Part shown: positions 1-6,784 of the stretch, piece by piece
How the letters are laid out: each line of letters opens with the position of its first letter
Numbering within the stretch: position 1 is the first letter of the stretch
Assembly: GCA_903896015.1 (NCBI GenBank)
Contig: CAITWF010000008.1
Location: 1-40,385 of the forward strand
Source of the DNA: an uncultured Opitutia bacterium
Lineage (GTDB): Bacteria; Verrucomicrobiota; Verrucomicrobiia; Opitutales; Opitutaceae
Direction of reading: 5' to 3'
Length of the DNA stretch: 40,385 bases
The notes under the pieces: generated by a model
What the model was told of the DNA's origin: nothing
Database searches by the model: none
Seen by the model: only the letters and a program-made list of their open reading frames with translations
Program-made: the position numbers and the translations under genes

Positions 1-117
1 GCTGACCCCGACCACCCGGAGCGCACGCATCTCCTCGAGTGGCTCGGCCAGCCCTTTGACCCCGACGCTTTCAGTCCCGCCTCTCTGAGCAGTCTTCTCA
101 AAGCATTGAAACTTTGA
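1..117 (+). CDS. C-terminal end of a pRiA4b ORF-3-like protein (partial)
   Basis: The first frame is open from base 1 to a TGA at 115-117 and gives the last 38 residues of a protein whose start lies outside the window. The segment reads DPDHPERTHLLEWLG followed by FDPDAFS. It resembles the conserved end of the plasmid pRiA4b ORF-3 family, where an acidic/His stretch leads into LEWLG-x-x-FDP-x-x-F. The family's function is poorly known and it is often found near mobile elements. The assignment rests on one short motif, so it is moderate. The next gene follows on the same strand with about 110 bases between. Confidence 0.55.
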   Translation, partial: ADPDHPERTHLLEWLGQPFDPDAFSPASLSSLLKALKL

Positions 118-226
118 TGATTTCTATGGGACGCCTGTGAACGCAGATTTCTCTTCACGCCGCCAAATCCGTAGGCCGAGTCACCGCTTGACCCGTCCTG
201 CACGGCGAGAGAGTTTTTTTCGTTCC

Positions 227-1633
227 ATGTCCAGCATCACTGATCCCAACGCGTTTCCGCCGCCCGCCTCGCCGGCGCCGTCGGTGTTCATCAGTTACGC
301 CTCGGAAGATCGGCCGGCCGCGCGGGCATTGCGCGATGCGCTGACGGCGGCGGGGCTAGAAGTCTGGTATGACGAGAACGAACTCACCGGCGGCGACGCC
401 TGGGATCAAAAAATCCGCCGCCAGATCCGCGACTGCGAATACTTCATGCCGGTTATCTCCGCGACGACCGAGGCGCGCAAGGAGGGTTACTTCCGCCGCG
501 AGTGGCGGCTCGCCGTCGAGCGCTCGCTCGACATGGCAGACGACGTCCTATTTTTGCTCCCCGTCACGATCGACGGTACAGGCGAGCAAGGCGCAAGCGT
601 GCCGGACAAGTTTCTCACCGTGCAATGGCTGCGGCTCCCCGGCGGCCAGCCCACGCCCGCGCTGCACCATCTCGTCCGCCGCATCCTCTCCGGCAACCAT
701 CACGCGCTCACGCGGCCGCCGATGTCCTTCTCGCGTCCGCCCGCGATCGATCCGACGGCCGCGCCGCCGCCGCTCGTCCCCGGGAAAACTGCCGCCGCGC
801 CGCACCACGACGCGCCGCCCGCCATGCCGCCTTTCCCCGCCGTCCCGGAAAAAGGTGGCTTCCTCCACGGGATCAAATACCTCGCCGAATCATTCTGGTG
901 GTTGCTCACCGCCGGCTGGCTGCTCTTCAAACGTCTTCCGAAGTGGGTCCGCGTCGTACTCACCATCTGGGCTGTGTTCTGGCTATTTTCGGTGCGCAGT
1001 TGCGAGAAGCCCAGGGTAACCGTGCGGGATACCGAAACAAAAGAGTCCGTAGATGTGCCGCTCGAGAAGGTCGCGCAATCCGTCCGCGAGGCGCGCAAGA
1101 AAGGCGAACCGATCGATCTCACGCGACTCAGTCAGGAAGTGGCCAAGCTCGTCGCGGCCGCCACGCCCGAAAATACTGCGTCGGCTAAGCGGCTTCTGCT
1201 GGTGCCGTTCACCCGCCTGAACGCCGAAGACCCCGCGGGCAAATTCGCCAACGATTGCTTCGCGGCGCTCTACGGCCGGCTCACGCTCACGCACGGGCGC
1301 GAGATCGGCCTGCTCCGCCAGCCACCGCAAAACTTCAACGAACCCGCTCTGCTCACCCGCGGCAAAGCCCAGGCCGCGAGCTACGTGCTCGCCGGTCACC
1401 TTACCGGCGAAGGCGACGCCCGCGCGCTCACCGTCAAGCTGCTCGTCACCGAGGACGGCAGCACGAAGTGGACGGAAAGCTTTCCGCTCGCCACCTCCGA
1501 ACCCAGCGATGCCGCCGACAAAATCGCTGATCACCTCACTGAAGCGCTGCCGAAGCGCGAGGGGCCGCCGCGGAAAAATTCCGACGCCGGCCCGACGCCG
1601 CCGCGCCCGCCGGACGCCAAGCCCACCCCCTGA
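227..1633 (+). CDS. TIR-domain membrane protein with C-terminal TolB-N/FlgO-like domain
   Basis: This 468-residue protein has three parts. Residues 19-153 form a TIR domain: it begins SVFISYASEDR, continues with GLEVWYDENEL, and has FRREW, where Glu92 aligns with the conserved glutamate that is catalytic in NAD-cleaving TIRs. A proline-rich linker follows (about 160-210). Residues 223-256 are hydrophobic and contain one or two membrane segments. Residues 322-440 resemble the N-terminal TolB/FlgO-like domain found after membrane helices in signalling proteins (LLLVPF, then an alpha/beta pattern). The ATG at 227 was chosen because it directly precedes the TIR domain; an in-frame GTG at 137 would add 30 Arg-rich residues with no domain. 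The TIR side should be cytoplasmic and the C-terminus periplasmic. A signalling or defence role is possible, but no defence partner gene is visible. Confidence 0.8.
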   Translation: MSSITDPNAFPPPASPAPSVFISYASEDRPAARALRDALTAAGLEVWYDENELTGGDAWDQKIRRQIRDCEYFMPVISATTEARKEGYFRREWRLAVERSLDMADDVLFLLPVTIDGTGEQGASVPDKFLTVQWLRLPGGQPTPALHHLVRRILSGNHHALTRPPMSFSRPPAIDPTAAPPPLVPGKTAAAPHHDAPPAMPPFPAVPEKGGFLHGIKYLAESFWWLLTAGWLLFKRLPKWVRVVLTIWAVFWLFSVRSCEKPRVTVRDTETKESVDVPLEKVAQSVREARKKGEPIDLTRLSQEVAKLVAAATPENTASAKRLLLVPFTRLNAEDPAGKFANDCFAALYGRLTLTHGREIGLLRQPPQNFNEPALLTRGKAQAASYVLAGHLTGEGDARALTVKLLVTEDGSTKWTESFPLATSEPSDAADKIADHLTEALPKREGPPRKNSDAGPTPPRPPDAKPTP

Positions 1634-1645
1634 TTTCCGGCTACC

Positions 1646-2002
1646 ATGCCGCGCACTGCGCCCGAACTTCAGCCGCGCCTCCGCTTCCCGCACGCGGGTC
1701 ACGACGCGTTTGGCCCCGGCAAGGCCGAGCTCCTCCGCCACATCGCCGCCACCGGCTCGATCCGGACTGCTGCCGCCGAGATGGGCCTCTCCTATGATCG
1801 CGCGTGGAAACTCGTCCGCGCCATGAACGAGCTCTTCCGCGAACCGCTCGTCGTCGTCGCGCGCGGCGGCGGCACCGGCGGCGGCGCCGCGCTCACGCCC
1901 AGCGGCGTAGACGTGCTCACACGCTACACTCGCATGGAGGCCGCCTGTCGCACTGCCACGCGGCCCGACTGGGCCGCGCTGCTCAAGCTGCTGGCCCGTT
2001 GA
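1646..2002 (+). CDS. ModE-type winged-helix regulator lacking molybdate-binding domain
   Basis: The 118 residues match only the N-terminal DNA-binding domain of ModE. They include the helix-turn-helix GSIRTAAAEMGLSYDRAWKL, then MNELFREPLV, the glycine-rich wing GGGTGGGAALTP and a closing helix. ModE represses molybdate transport when it binds molybdate through C-terminal TOBE domains. Those domains are absent here, so this protein either senses through another protein or does not bind molybdate itself. It begins 12 bases after the TIR gene and ends 2 bases before a perfect palindrome that precedes the molybdate transport genes. That context supports a role in controlling the modA-modB-modC operon, possibly autoregulated. 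The family call is firm; the target is inferred from position. Confidence 0.85.
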   Translation: MPRTAPELQPRLRFPHAGHDAFGPGKAELLRHIAATGSIRTAAAEMGLSYDRAWKLVRAMNELFREPLVVVARGGGTGGGAALTPSGVDVLTRYTRMEAACRTATRPDWAALLKLLAR

Positions 2003-2004
2003 CG

Positions 2005-2032
2005 GGCGTTATCGTTGACAAACGATAACGCC
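2005..2032. promoter_or_regulatory. Perfect 12-bp inverted repeat, probable ModE-like operator
   Basis: The arms GGCGTTATCGTT (2005-2016) and AACGATAACGCC (2021-2032) are exact reverse complements around a 4-base centre, GACA. The outer CGTTAT...ATAACG pattern resembles the known ModE box. A consensus -35 hexamer TTGACA lies across the centre (2015-2020), although no good -10 is seen at the usual spacing. No T-tract follows, which argues against an intrinsic terminator. The site lies between the ModE-like gene and the first gene of the molybdate operon, 16 bases before that gene's ATG. Confidence 0.7.
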
Positions 2033-2048
2033 TGGCTTGACTCGCCGC

Positions 2049-2561
2049 ATGGAACGACTGTTGCGCTGGCTGGTCCCGCTCTGTGCCCTCGCCGTCCTCG
2101 GCCGTGCCGCCGCGCCGATCGTGCAGCTCAGCGGACTGGAAAAATCACTCACCTTCACAGCGGAGGAATTCGCAGCGCTGCCTCACACCGAGATCAAAGT
2201 GCTCGAACCGCACGACAAGAAGGAACGCACCTACTCCGGCATCTCCCTGCACGATCTGCTTGTGAAGCTCGGCGCGCCGGTTGGCGAGAGCTTCCGCGGC
2301 CCCGCGCTGCAACTCGGCGTAATCGTTCGCTCGAAGGACAACTACGCGGTGCTCTTCTCTCTCGCCGAGTTCGATGAAAATTTCAGCACGCGGACGATCC
2401 TCTTGTGCGATCGGGAAGAAGGCCAGCCCACGCCTGACAACGCCGCGCCCCTCCGCCTTGTCGTGCCGGGCGACAAACGCGCCGCCCGTTGGTCGCGCCA
2501 CGTCGCTTCGGTTGAAATCATTTCAATCGGTGAAACTGTCACGCGAACCCCGAAAAGTTAA
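2049..2561 (+). CDS. Small exported protein with sulfite-oxidase-type (oxidoreductase molybdopterin-binding) fold
   Basis: The protein has 170 residues. A signal peptide (MERLLRWLVPLCALAVLG, cleavage near RAAA) is followed by a domain like the short stand-alone relatives of the sulfite oxidase molybdopterin domain. Recognisable points are the FTAEEFAALP stretch, YSGISLHDLLVKLG, a central region on reading a dYavlFsLaEfD pattern, and a closing LVVPGDKRAARWSRHVASV. No obvious molybdenum-ligating cysteine sits where sulfite oxidases have one, so catalysis is doubtful. A periplasmic role linked to molybdenum is inferred from position: it is the first gene after the palindrome and ends one base before modA starts. 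The ATG at 2049 was preferred to the TTG 12 bases upstream. Confidence 0.75.
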   Translation: MERLLRWLVPLCALAVLGRAAAPIVQLSGLEKSLTFTAEEFAALPHTEIKVLEPHDKKERTYSGISLHDLLVKLGAPVGESFRGPALQLGVIVRSKDNYAVLFSLAEFDENFSTRTILLCDREEGQPTPDNAAPLRLVVPGDKRAARWSRHVASVEIISIGETVTRTPKS

Positions 2562-2562
2562 C

Positions 2563-3312
2563 ATGCTGCTCCGCTTCGTCCTCCCCTTTCTCGCCGCTTT
2601 CGGGCCGCTCTGGGTCCGGGCGACCGATCTCAACATCTACGCCGCCGCGAGCCTCTCAGACGCGCTCAAGGAAATCGCCCGGACCTACGAGCCCGCCGGC
2701 GGCGACAAGCTCGTCTTCAACCTCGCCGCGTCCAGCGCGCTCGCCCTCCAGATCAAAAACGGCGCGCCCGCCGACGTGTTCTTCTCCGCCGACGAACCAA
2801 AGATGGACGACCTCGCGAAGGGCGGCTTCCTCGCTGACGATACGCGCCGCACGCTTCTCTCCAACACGCTCGTCATCGTCGTCAACGCCACCGAGGGCGC
2901 CAATGTTTCCGCCCCTGCCGATCTCGCCGCGCCCGCGATTCGCCGACTCGCGCTGGCCGAGACCACGACCGTTCCCGCCGGCGTTTACGCGAAAGCATGG
3001 CTCGAAAAATCCGGCCTCTGGGAAAAAGTCACCGCGCGCGTCGTCCCCACCGAAAACGTCCGGGCGTGTCTCGCGGCCGTCGAAGCCGGCAACGCCGACG
3101 CCGGCATCGTCTACAAAACCGACGCGCTCATCTCGAAAATAGTGAAGATCGCCTACGAAGTGCCCGCCGCGAGCGGCCCGAAAATTTCCTACCCGCTCGC
3201 CGTGCTGAAAGATGCGAAGCACGCTGAAGCCGCGCGGAAATTCGCCGCTTACCTCGCCGGCCCCGAGGCGGGTGCGGTGTTCAGGAAATTCGGGTTCTTG
3301 CCTGCACCATAA
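2563..3312 (+). CDS. modA: Molybdate ABC transporter periplasmic binding protein ModA
   Basis: This 249-residue protein has a signal peptide (MLLRFVLPFLAAFGPLWVRA) and the ModA fold. It has LNIYAAASLSDALKEIA at the mature N-terminus, then FNLAASSALALQIKNGAPADVFFSAD split across the first lobe, and later VRACLAAVEAGNADAGIVYKTDA and a tail ending FRKFGFLPAP. The two serine-containing loops (AASLSD and AASSAL) are those that hold the oxyanion in this family. The ATG at 2563 follows the upstream stop by one base; the reading frame is open further upstream, but that part overlaps the previous gene and carries no signal peptide. It delivers molybdate or tungstate to ModB and ModC. Confidence 0.95.
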   Translation: MLLRFVLPFLAAFGPLWVRATDLNIYAAASLSDALKEIARTYEPAGGDKLVFNLAASSALALQIKNGAPADVFFSADEPKMDDLAKGGFLADDTRRTLLSNTLVIVVNATEGANVSAPADLAAPAIRRLALAETTTVPAGVYAKAWLEKSGLWEKVTARVVPTENVRACLAAVEAGNADAGIVYKTDALISKIVKIAYEVPAASGPKISYPLAVLKDAKHAEAARKFAAYLAGPEAGAVFRKFGFLPAP

Positions 3313-3333
3313 GCGCCCCGCACGCTGCTTCGC

Positions 3334-4002
3334 ATGTCTGCCGAGGCGTGGCAAATCACCTGGTTCACTGTCGCAATCGCGGCGGCGAGCACGCTCGCGA
3401 TCCTGCCGATCGGCGTCGCGCTCGCCTGGCTGCTCGCGCGCCGCGACTGGCCCGGCAAATCGATCGTTGAAACGCTCGTTGCGCTCCCGCTCGTGATTCC
3501 GCCGGTCGCGACGGGACTGATCCTGCTGAAATTCCTCGGCCGGCGCGGCCTGCTCGGCGGCTGGATCGAGCGGACGTTTGGCTGGGAAATTGTGTTCACG
3601 TGGCGCGGCGTGGTCGTCGCGACCGCGGTAATGTCCTTTCCGTTGCTCGTGCGCACTGCACGCGTGGCGTTTGAAGGCGTGAGTCCGCGACTCGAACACG
3701 TCGCGCGCACGCTCGGCGCCGGGCCATGGCGCGTGTTTGCCACGATCACGCTGCCGCTCGCCGCGCGCGGACTCATCGCGGGCGCCGTGCTGGCTTTCGC
3801 CCGCGCGCTCGGCGAATTCGGCGCGACGATCATGGTGGCCGGTTTCATCCCGGGCAAAACGGCCACGCTCGCACTATCGATCTACAACCTCGTGCAACTC
3901 GGCCGCGACTCCGAAGCGCTCGCGCTGCTCGGCGTGTCGCTCGTGATCGCGTTTGGCGCCGTGTGGTTGAGCGAATCGTTTTTGCGGAGGCGCACTCCAT
4001 GA
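3334..4002 (+). CDS. modB: Molybdate ABC transporter permease ModB
   Basis: This is a 222-residue inner-membrane permease with about five hydrophobic segments, the usual size for ModB. The typical early sequence LPLVIPPVATGLILL is present. The cytoplasmic EAA loop that contacts the ATPase reads EHVARTLGAGPWRVFATITL, and a downstream GEFGATIMVAGFIPGKT stretch is highly characteristic of ModB. It starts 21 bases after modA. Its TGA overlaps the ATG of modC (ATGA at 3999-4002), so permease and ATPase are probably translated in a coupled way. Confidence 0.95.
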   Translation: MSAEAWQITWFTVAIAAASTLAILPIGVALAWLLARRDWPGKSIVETLVALPLVIPPVATGLILLKFLGRRGLLGGWIERTFGWEIVFTWRGVVVATAVMSFPLLVRTARVAFEGVSPRLEHVARTLGAGPWRVFATITLPLAARGLIAGAVLAFARALGEFGATIMVAGFIPGKTATLALSIYNLVQLGRDSEALALLGVSLVIAFGAVWLSESFLRRRTP

Positions 4003-4706
4003 GTGTCGCACTCCACGGCGTGCGCATGCCGCTCGCACACTTCACGCTTGAAATCGATGCGGTGCTCGACGGTCCCGTCACGGCGATCTTCGGTGCGTCG
4101 GGCGCGGGCAAAACCTCGCTGCTCGAACTCATCGCCGGGCTGCGCCGCCCCTCCGTCGGCGCGGTGCGGATCGACGGCGTCGAACTGACCGACGTCGCCG
4201 GGGACGTGTGGGTCCCCCCGGAGTGGCGCGCGATCGGTTACGTGCCCCAGGAGGGAGCGCTGTTCCCCCATCTCTCGGTGCGGAAAAACCTGCTCTACGG
4301 CCACGACTCAATCCGATCACGACCCGCCGGCTTGAACTTCGAGCACGTCACCGACGTGCTCGAAATCACCGCACTCACCGACCGCGCGATCGGCACGTTG
4401 TCCGGCGGCGAGAAGCAACGCGTCGCACTCGGCCGCGCGCTGCTCGCTGCGCCGCGACTGCTGCTGCTTGACGAACCACTCGCGGGCCTCGATGCACCGT
4501 TGCGCGAGCGACTGATCCCCTACCTCGCGCGCGTGCGCGACGAGTTCGCGATCCCGATGATCTACGTCACGCACTCGCCCGACGAAGTGGTGGCGCTCTG
4601 CGACGCCGTGCTCGTGCTCACGAGCGGTCGCGTCACCGCGCGCGGCCGGCCCGCGGACTTGTTCACGACGGCGACCAGGCCGCGCTACGAGCTGAGGGAG
4701 CTATAG
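3999..4706 (+). CDS. modC: Molybdate ABC transporter ATP-binding protein ModC, short form without TOBE domain
   Basis: This 235-residue ABC ATPase has Walker A GASGAGKTS, a Q-loop in YVPQEGALFPHLSV, the signature LSGGEKQR, Walker B LLLLDEPLAGLD and an H-loop in YVTHSPDEV. It powers ModB-dependent molybdate import. Classical ModC has about 350 residues because a molybdate-binding TOBE (MOP) domain follows the ATPase; here the protein stops soon after the nucleotide-binding domain. The upstream ModE-like regulator also lacks TOBE, so this cluster has no visible intracellular molybdate sensor. The start is fixed by the ATGA overlap with modB. A weak stem (AACGCT/AGCGTT, 4737-4756) lies downstream but lacks a T-tract. 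Confidence 0.93.
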   Translation: MSVALHGVRMPLAHFTLEIDAVLDGPVTAIFGASGAGKTSLLELIAGLRRPSVGAVRIDGVELTDVAGDVWVPPEWRAIGYVPQEGALFPHLSVRKNLLYGHDSIRSRPAGLNFEHVTDVLEITALTDRAIGTLSGGEKQRVALGRALLAAPRLLLLDEPLAGLDAPLRERLIPYLARVRDEFAIPMIYVTHSPDEVVALCDAVLVLTSGRVTARGRPADLFTTATRPRYELREL

Positions 4707-4791
4707 GTCGCGAATAAACCCCGGACTACAACGACAAACGCTTCCCCAGCAGCGTTGCAGTTGCTCCGGATTCGGCTACGCTCTTGCCTTG

Positions 4792-6276
4792 ATGAACCGC
4801 CGCATCGCCTTCGCCGTTGGCATCGTCCTCGCTGCCGCTCTGCGCGCCGCTGAAACACCGCCGCCACCCACGATGGCCCGCGAGATCGCTTCGCCCGCTG
4901 CGACCGGCGCAAGCGGCGCCGCGCTTTGCTCCGGCGCCGACGGCACCGTGTGGCTGACCTGGATCGAGCAGGGCGACGGCCCCCCCACACTCCGCTTCTC
5001 CACGTTCGATGCCGCTGCGAAGACCTGGCGCGCTCCGCGCACGATCGCCGCTGGGGCGAGCGTCCATGTAAGCGCGATGGATTTCCCGCAACTCGCCGCC
5101 GACGCGCACGGCCAAGCGACCATCGTCTGGACCGACGGCCGCGGCGGCGCCCTCCTCAGCCGCACGACCGATCGCGGCGCCACGTGGTCCGCCCCGGCGC
5201 CCGTCACCCGCGAGAGCGAGGCCGTGGAGAAATTCTCTCTCACCGTCCTCGCCGACGATCGCGTGCTCGTCGCTTGGCTCGACGCGCGCGCCAAAAAATC
5301 CGGCGGCAAAATGACCGCGCTTTACGCCCGCGTGCTCGACGACTCTGCGCCGGATGCCCTCGTCGATCCGTCCGTCTGCGATTGCTGCCAGACGACGCTC
5401 ACGCCGTTTCTCGATGGCGGCGCTCTGCTTGCCTACCGCGCGCGCACCGACGACGAAGTGCGCGACATCCGCACGGCGCGTTACCGCGGAAAATCGTGGG
5501 ACGAGCCGCGCCCGCTCGGTCGCGACGACTGGCGCATCAACGCCTGCCCGATGAACGGACCGCGCCTCGCGAGCGACGGCGGCCGCGTCGCAGCCGCGTG
5601 GTTTACCGCCGCTGACAACGATCCGCGCGTGCTCGCATCGTTTTCCCCCGACGCCGGCACGCGATTCCTGATGCCACTCCGCCTCGATCGCGGTCGCGCG
5701 GCGGGGCGCGTCGAGACGCTGCTGCTCCGCGATGGCGCGATGCTCGTCACTTGGCTCGAGGCCGACGGCAGCTATTGGTTGCGCCGGCTCACACCCGAGT
5801 TTTCCGCCGACGAGCCGCTCGCGCTCGCGCCCGCCGGCGCGGTGCCCGTCAAAAATTTTCCGCGCGCGGCACTCGTGCGCAACTACGCCGGCGGCGACGG
5901 CACCGCCCAGTTCGTCACGGCCTACGTTGGCAGCGGAAAGGACGCGCCGCTGAAAACCCTGCTCATCACGGTGCCCGAGGGCGCTCTGATTGCGGCCGCA
6001 AAAAACTGCGATTGCGCTCCCACGCCCGAACAACTCGCCGGCTTTCCGCTGCGCGGCGCGGTCGAGAGCCTGAGCGCCCCCGACGGCACGCTGCGCGTCG
6101 CGCACGGCGAGATTCCCGGCATCTTTGCGCCCGGCACCCACACCTTCCGGGTCGCGCCGGCGACGCTAACCTCCGTCACCGCCGGCCGCCAGTTCCTCGG
6201 CCGGATCGAGCGGCGAGACGGCGCGTGGTGGCTCTACGATGTGCGCCTGCTCGCCGCGCCGCTCGAAACAAAATGA
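4792..6276 (+). CDS. Exported sialidase-like (BNR) propeller protein with Cys-rich motif and CusF-like tail
   Basis: The protein has 494 residues starting at the ATG at 4792; a TTG lies just before it. A signal peptide (MNRRIAFAVGIVLAAALRAAE) leads into repeated propeller-blade motifs such as SRTTDRGATWSAPAPVT and the pattern t-V-W-l-t-W-i. It resembles BNR/sialidase-like proteins, but sialidase catalytic residues were not identified. Midway is VCDCCQTTL, a cysteine cluster seen in a subgroup of these proteins and suited to metal or redox binding; a second pair, NCDC, occurs near residue 405. The last 90 residues (GAVESLSAPDGTLRVAHGEIPG and on) resemble the small beta-barrel copper-binding CusF-like domain, but the Met residues that bind copper there are not evident. 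Neighbours are a small exported protein and a TonB receptor, so a role in metal acquisition or handling is an inference. Confidence 0.7.
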   Translation: MNRRIAFAVGIVLAAALRAAETPPPPTMAREIASPAATGASGAALCSGADGTVWLTWIEQGDGPPTLRFSTFDAAAKTWRAPRTIAAGASVHVSAMDFPQLAADAHGQATIVWTDGRGGALLSRTTDRGATWSAPAPVTRESEAVEKFSLTVLADDRVLVAWLDARAKKSGGKMTALYARVLDDSAPDALVDPSVCDCCQTTLTPFLDGGALLAYRARTDDEVRDIRTARYRGKSWDEPRPLGRDDWRINACPMNGPRLASDGGRVAAAWFTAADNDPRVLASFSPDAGTRFLMPLRLDRGRAAGRVETLLLRDGAMLVTWLEADGSYWLRRLTPEFSADEPLALAPAGAVPVKNFPRAALVRNYAGGDGTAQFVTAYVGSGKDAPLKTLLITVPEGALIAAAKNCDCAPTPEQLAGFPLRGAVESLSAPDGTLRVAHGEIPGIFAPGTHTFRVAPATLTSVTAGRQFLGRIERRDGAWWLYDVRLLAAPLETK

Positions 6277-6349
6277 GTTTTCGACCGTCTGTCTGACTCG
6301 GAACGCCGCCTGCTACTTGACGCGTCCGCTTTCCTGACAACTTTCCGCC

Positions 6350-6673
6350 ATGCTCCGCTCGCTCCGCCGCCACGCCGAACTCCTCCGCCGCCTTCTCGCG
6401 GGCGGGGCCGCTGTGTTGGTGTTTGCGCTCGGAGTGTTCGCCGCGAGTCCCGCGCTGCACGATTGGCTGCATGGCACGGAGGCTACGCCGGCCGACGACG
6501 GTTGTGCTGTCGTGCTGTTTGCGAGTGGCGTCTCCGTCCCGCTTGAAGCAATCGCGCTCGCGCCGCCGGTGGAGTTGGGCCGCGAAACGCGCTGTGTCGT
6601 CCCGCAGGAAATTTTCTTGGCGTCGCCACGTTATCTCCGTCGGCCGGAGCGCGGGCCGCCAGTATTGGGTTGA
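6350..6673 (+). CDS. Small exported or membrane-anchored protein of unknown function
   Basis: This 107-residue protein has an Arg-rich N-terminus, one hydrophobic segment (about residues 17-33, LAGGAAVLVFALGVFAAS) and a short exported part with HDWLHG and CAVVLFASGV. The His pair and single Cys recall small uncharacterised proteins often encoded beside metal-related genes, but no function is established. It lies 73 bases after the sialidase-like gene and 111 bases before the TonB receptor, all on one strand, so the three may be co-transcribed. The start is the only ATG before the hydrophobic segment. Confidence 0.6.
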   Translation: MLRSLRRHAELLRRLLAGGAAVLVFALGVFAASPALHDWLHGTEATPADDGCAVVLFASGVSVPLEAIALAPPVELGRETRCVVPQEIFLASPRYLRRPERGPPVLG

Positions 6674-6784
6674 AGTTGTTCTGCGACCGGCGCGTGCGCG
6701 CGTCCGGTTTTTAAGCCCGCCGACACGGCGCCCGGCACCTGCGCCACGCGCGGCCGCTTTCGTTCAAACTGATCCCACCGTTCC

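Noticed and set aside
2374-2562. Upstream extension of the modA frame
   Set aside because: It overlaps the preceding gene in another frame and would hide the clear signal peptide starting at 2563.
4737-4756. Terminator after modC
   Set aside because: The stem is only 6 bp with an 8-base loop and is not followed by a T-tract.
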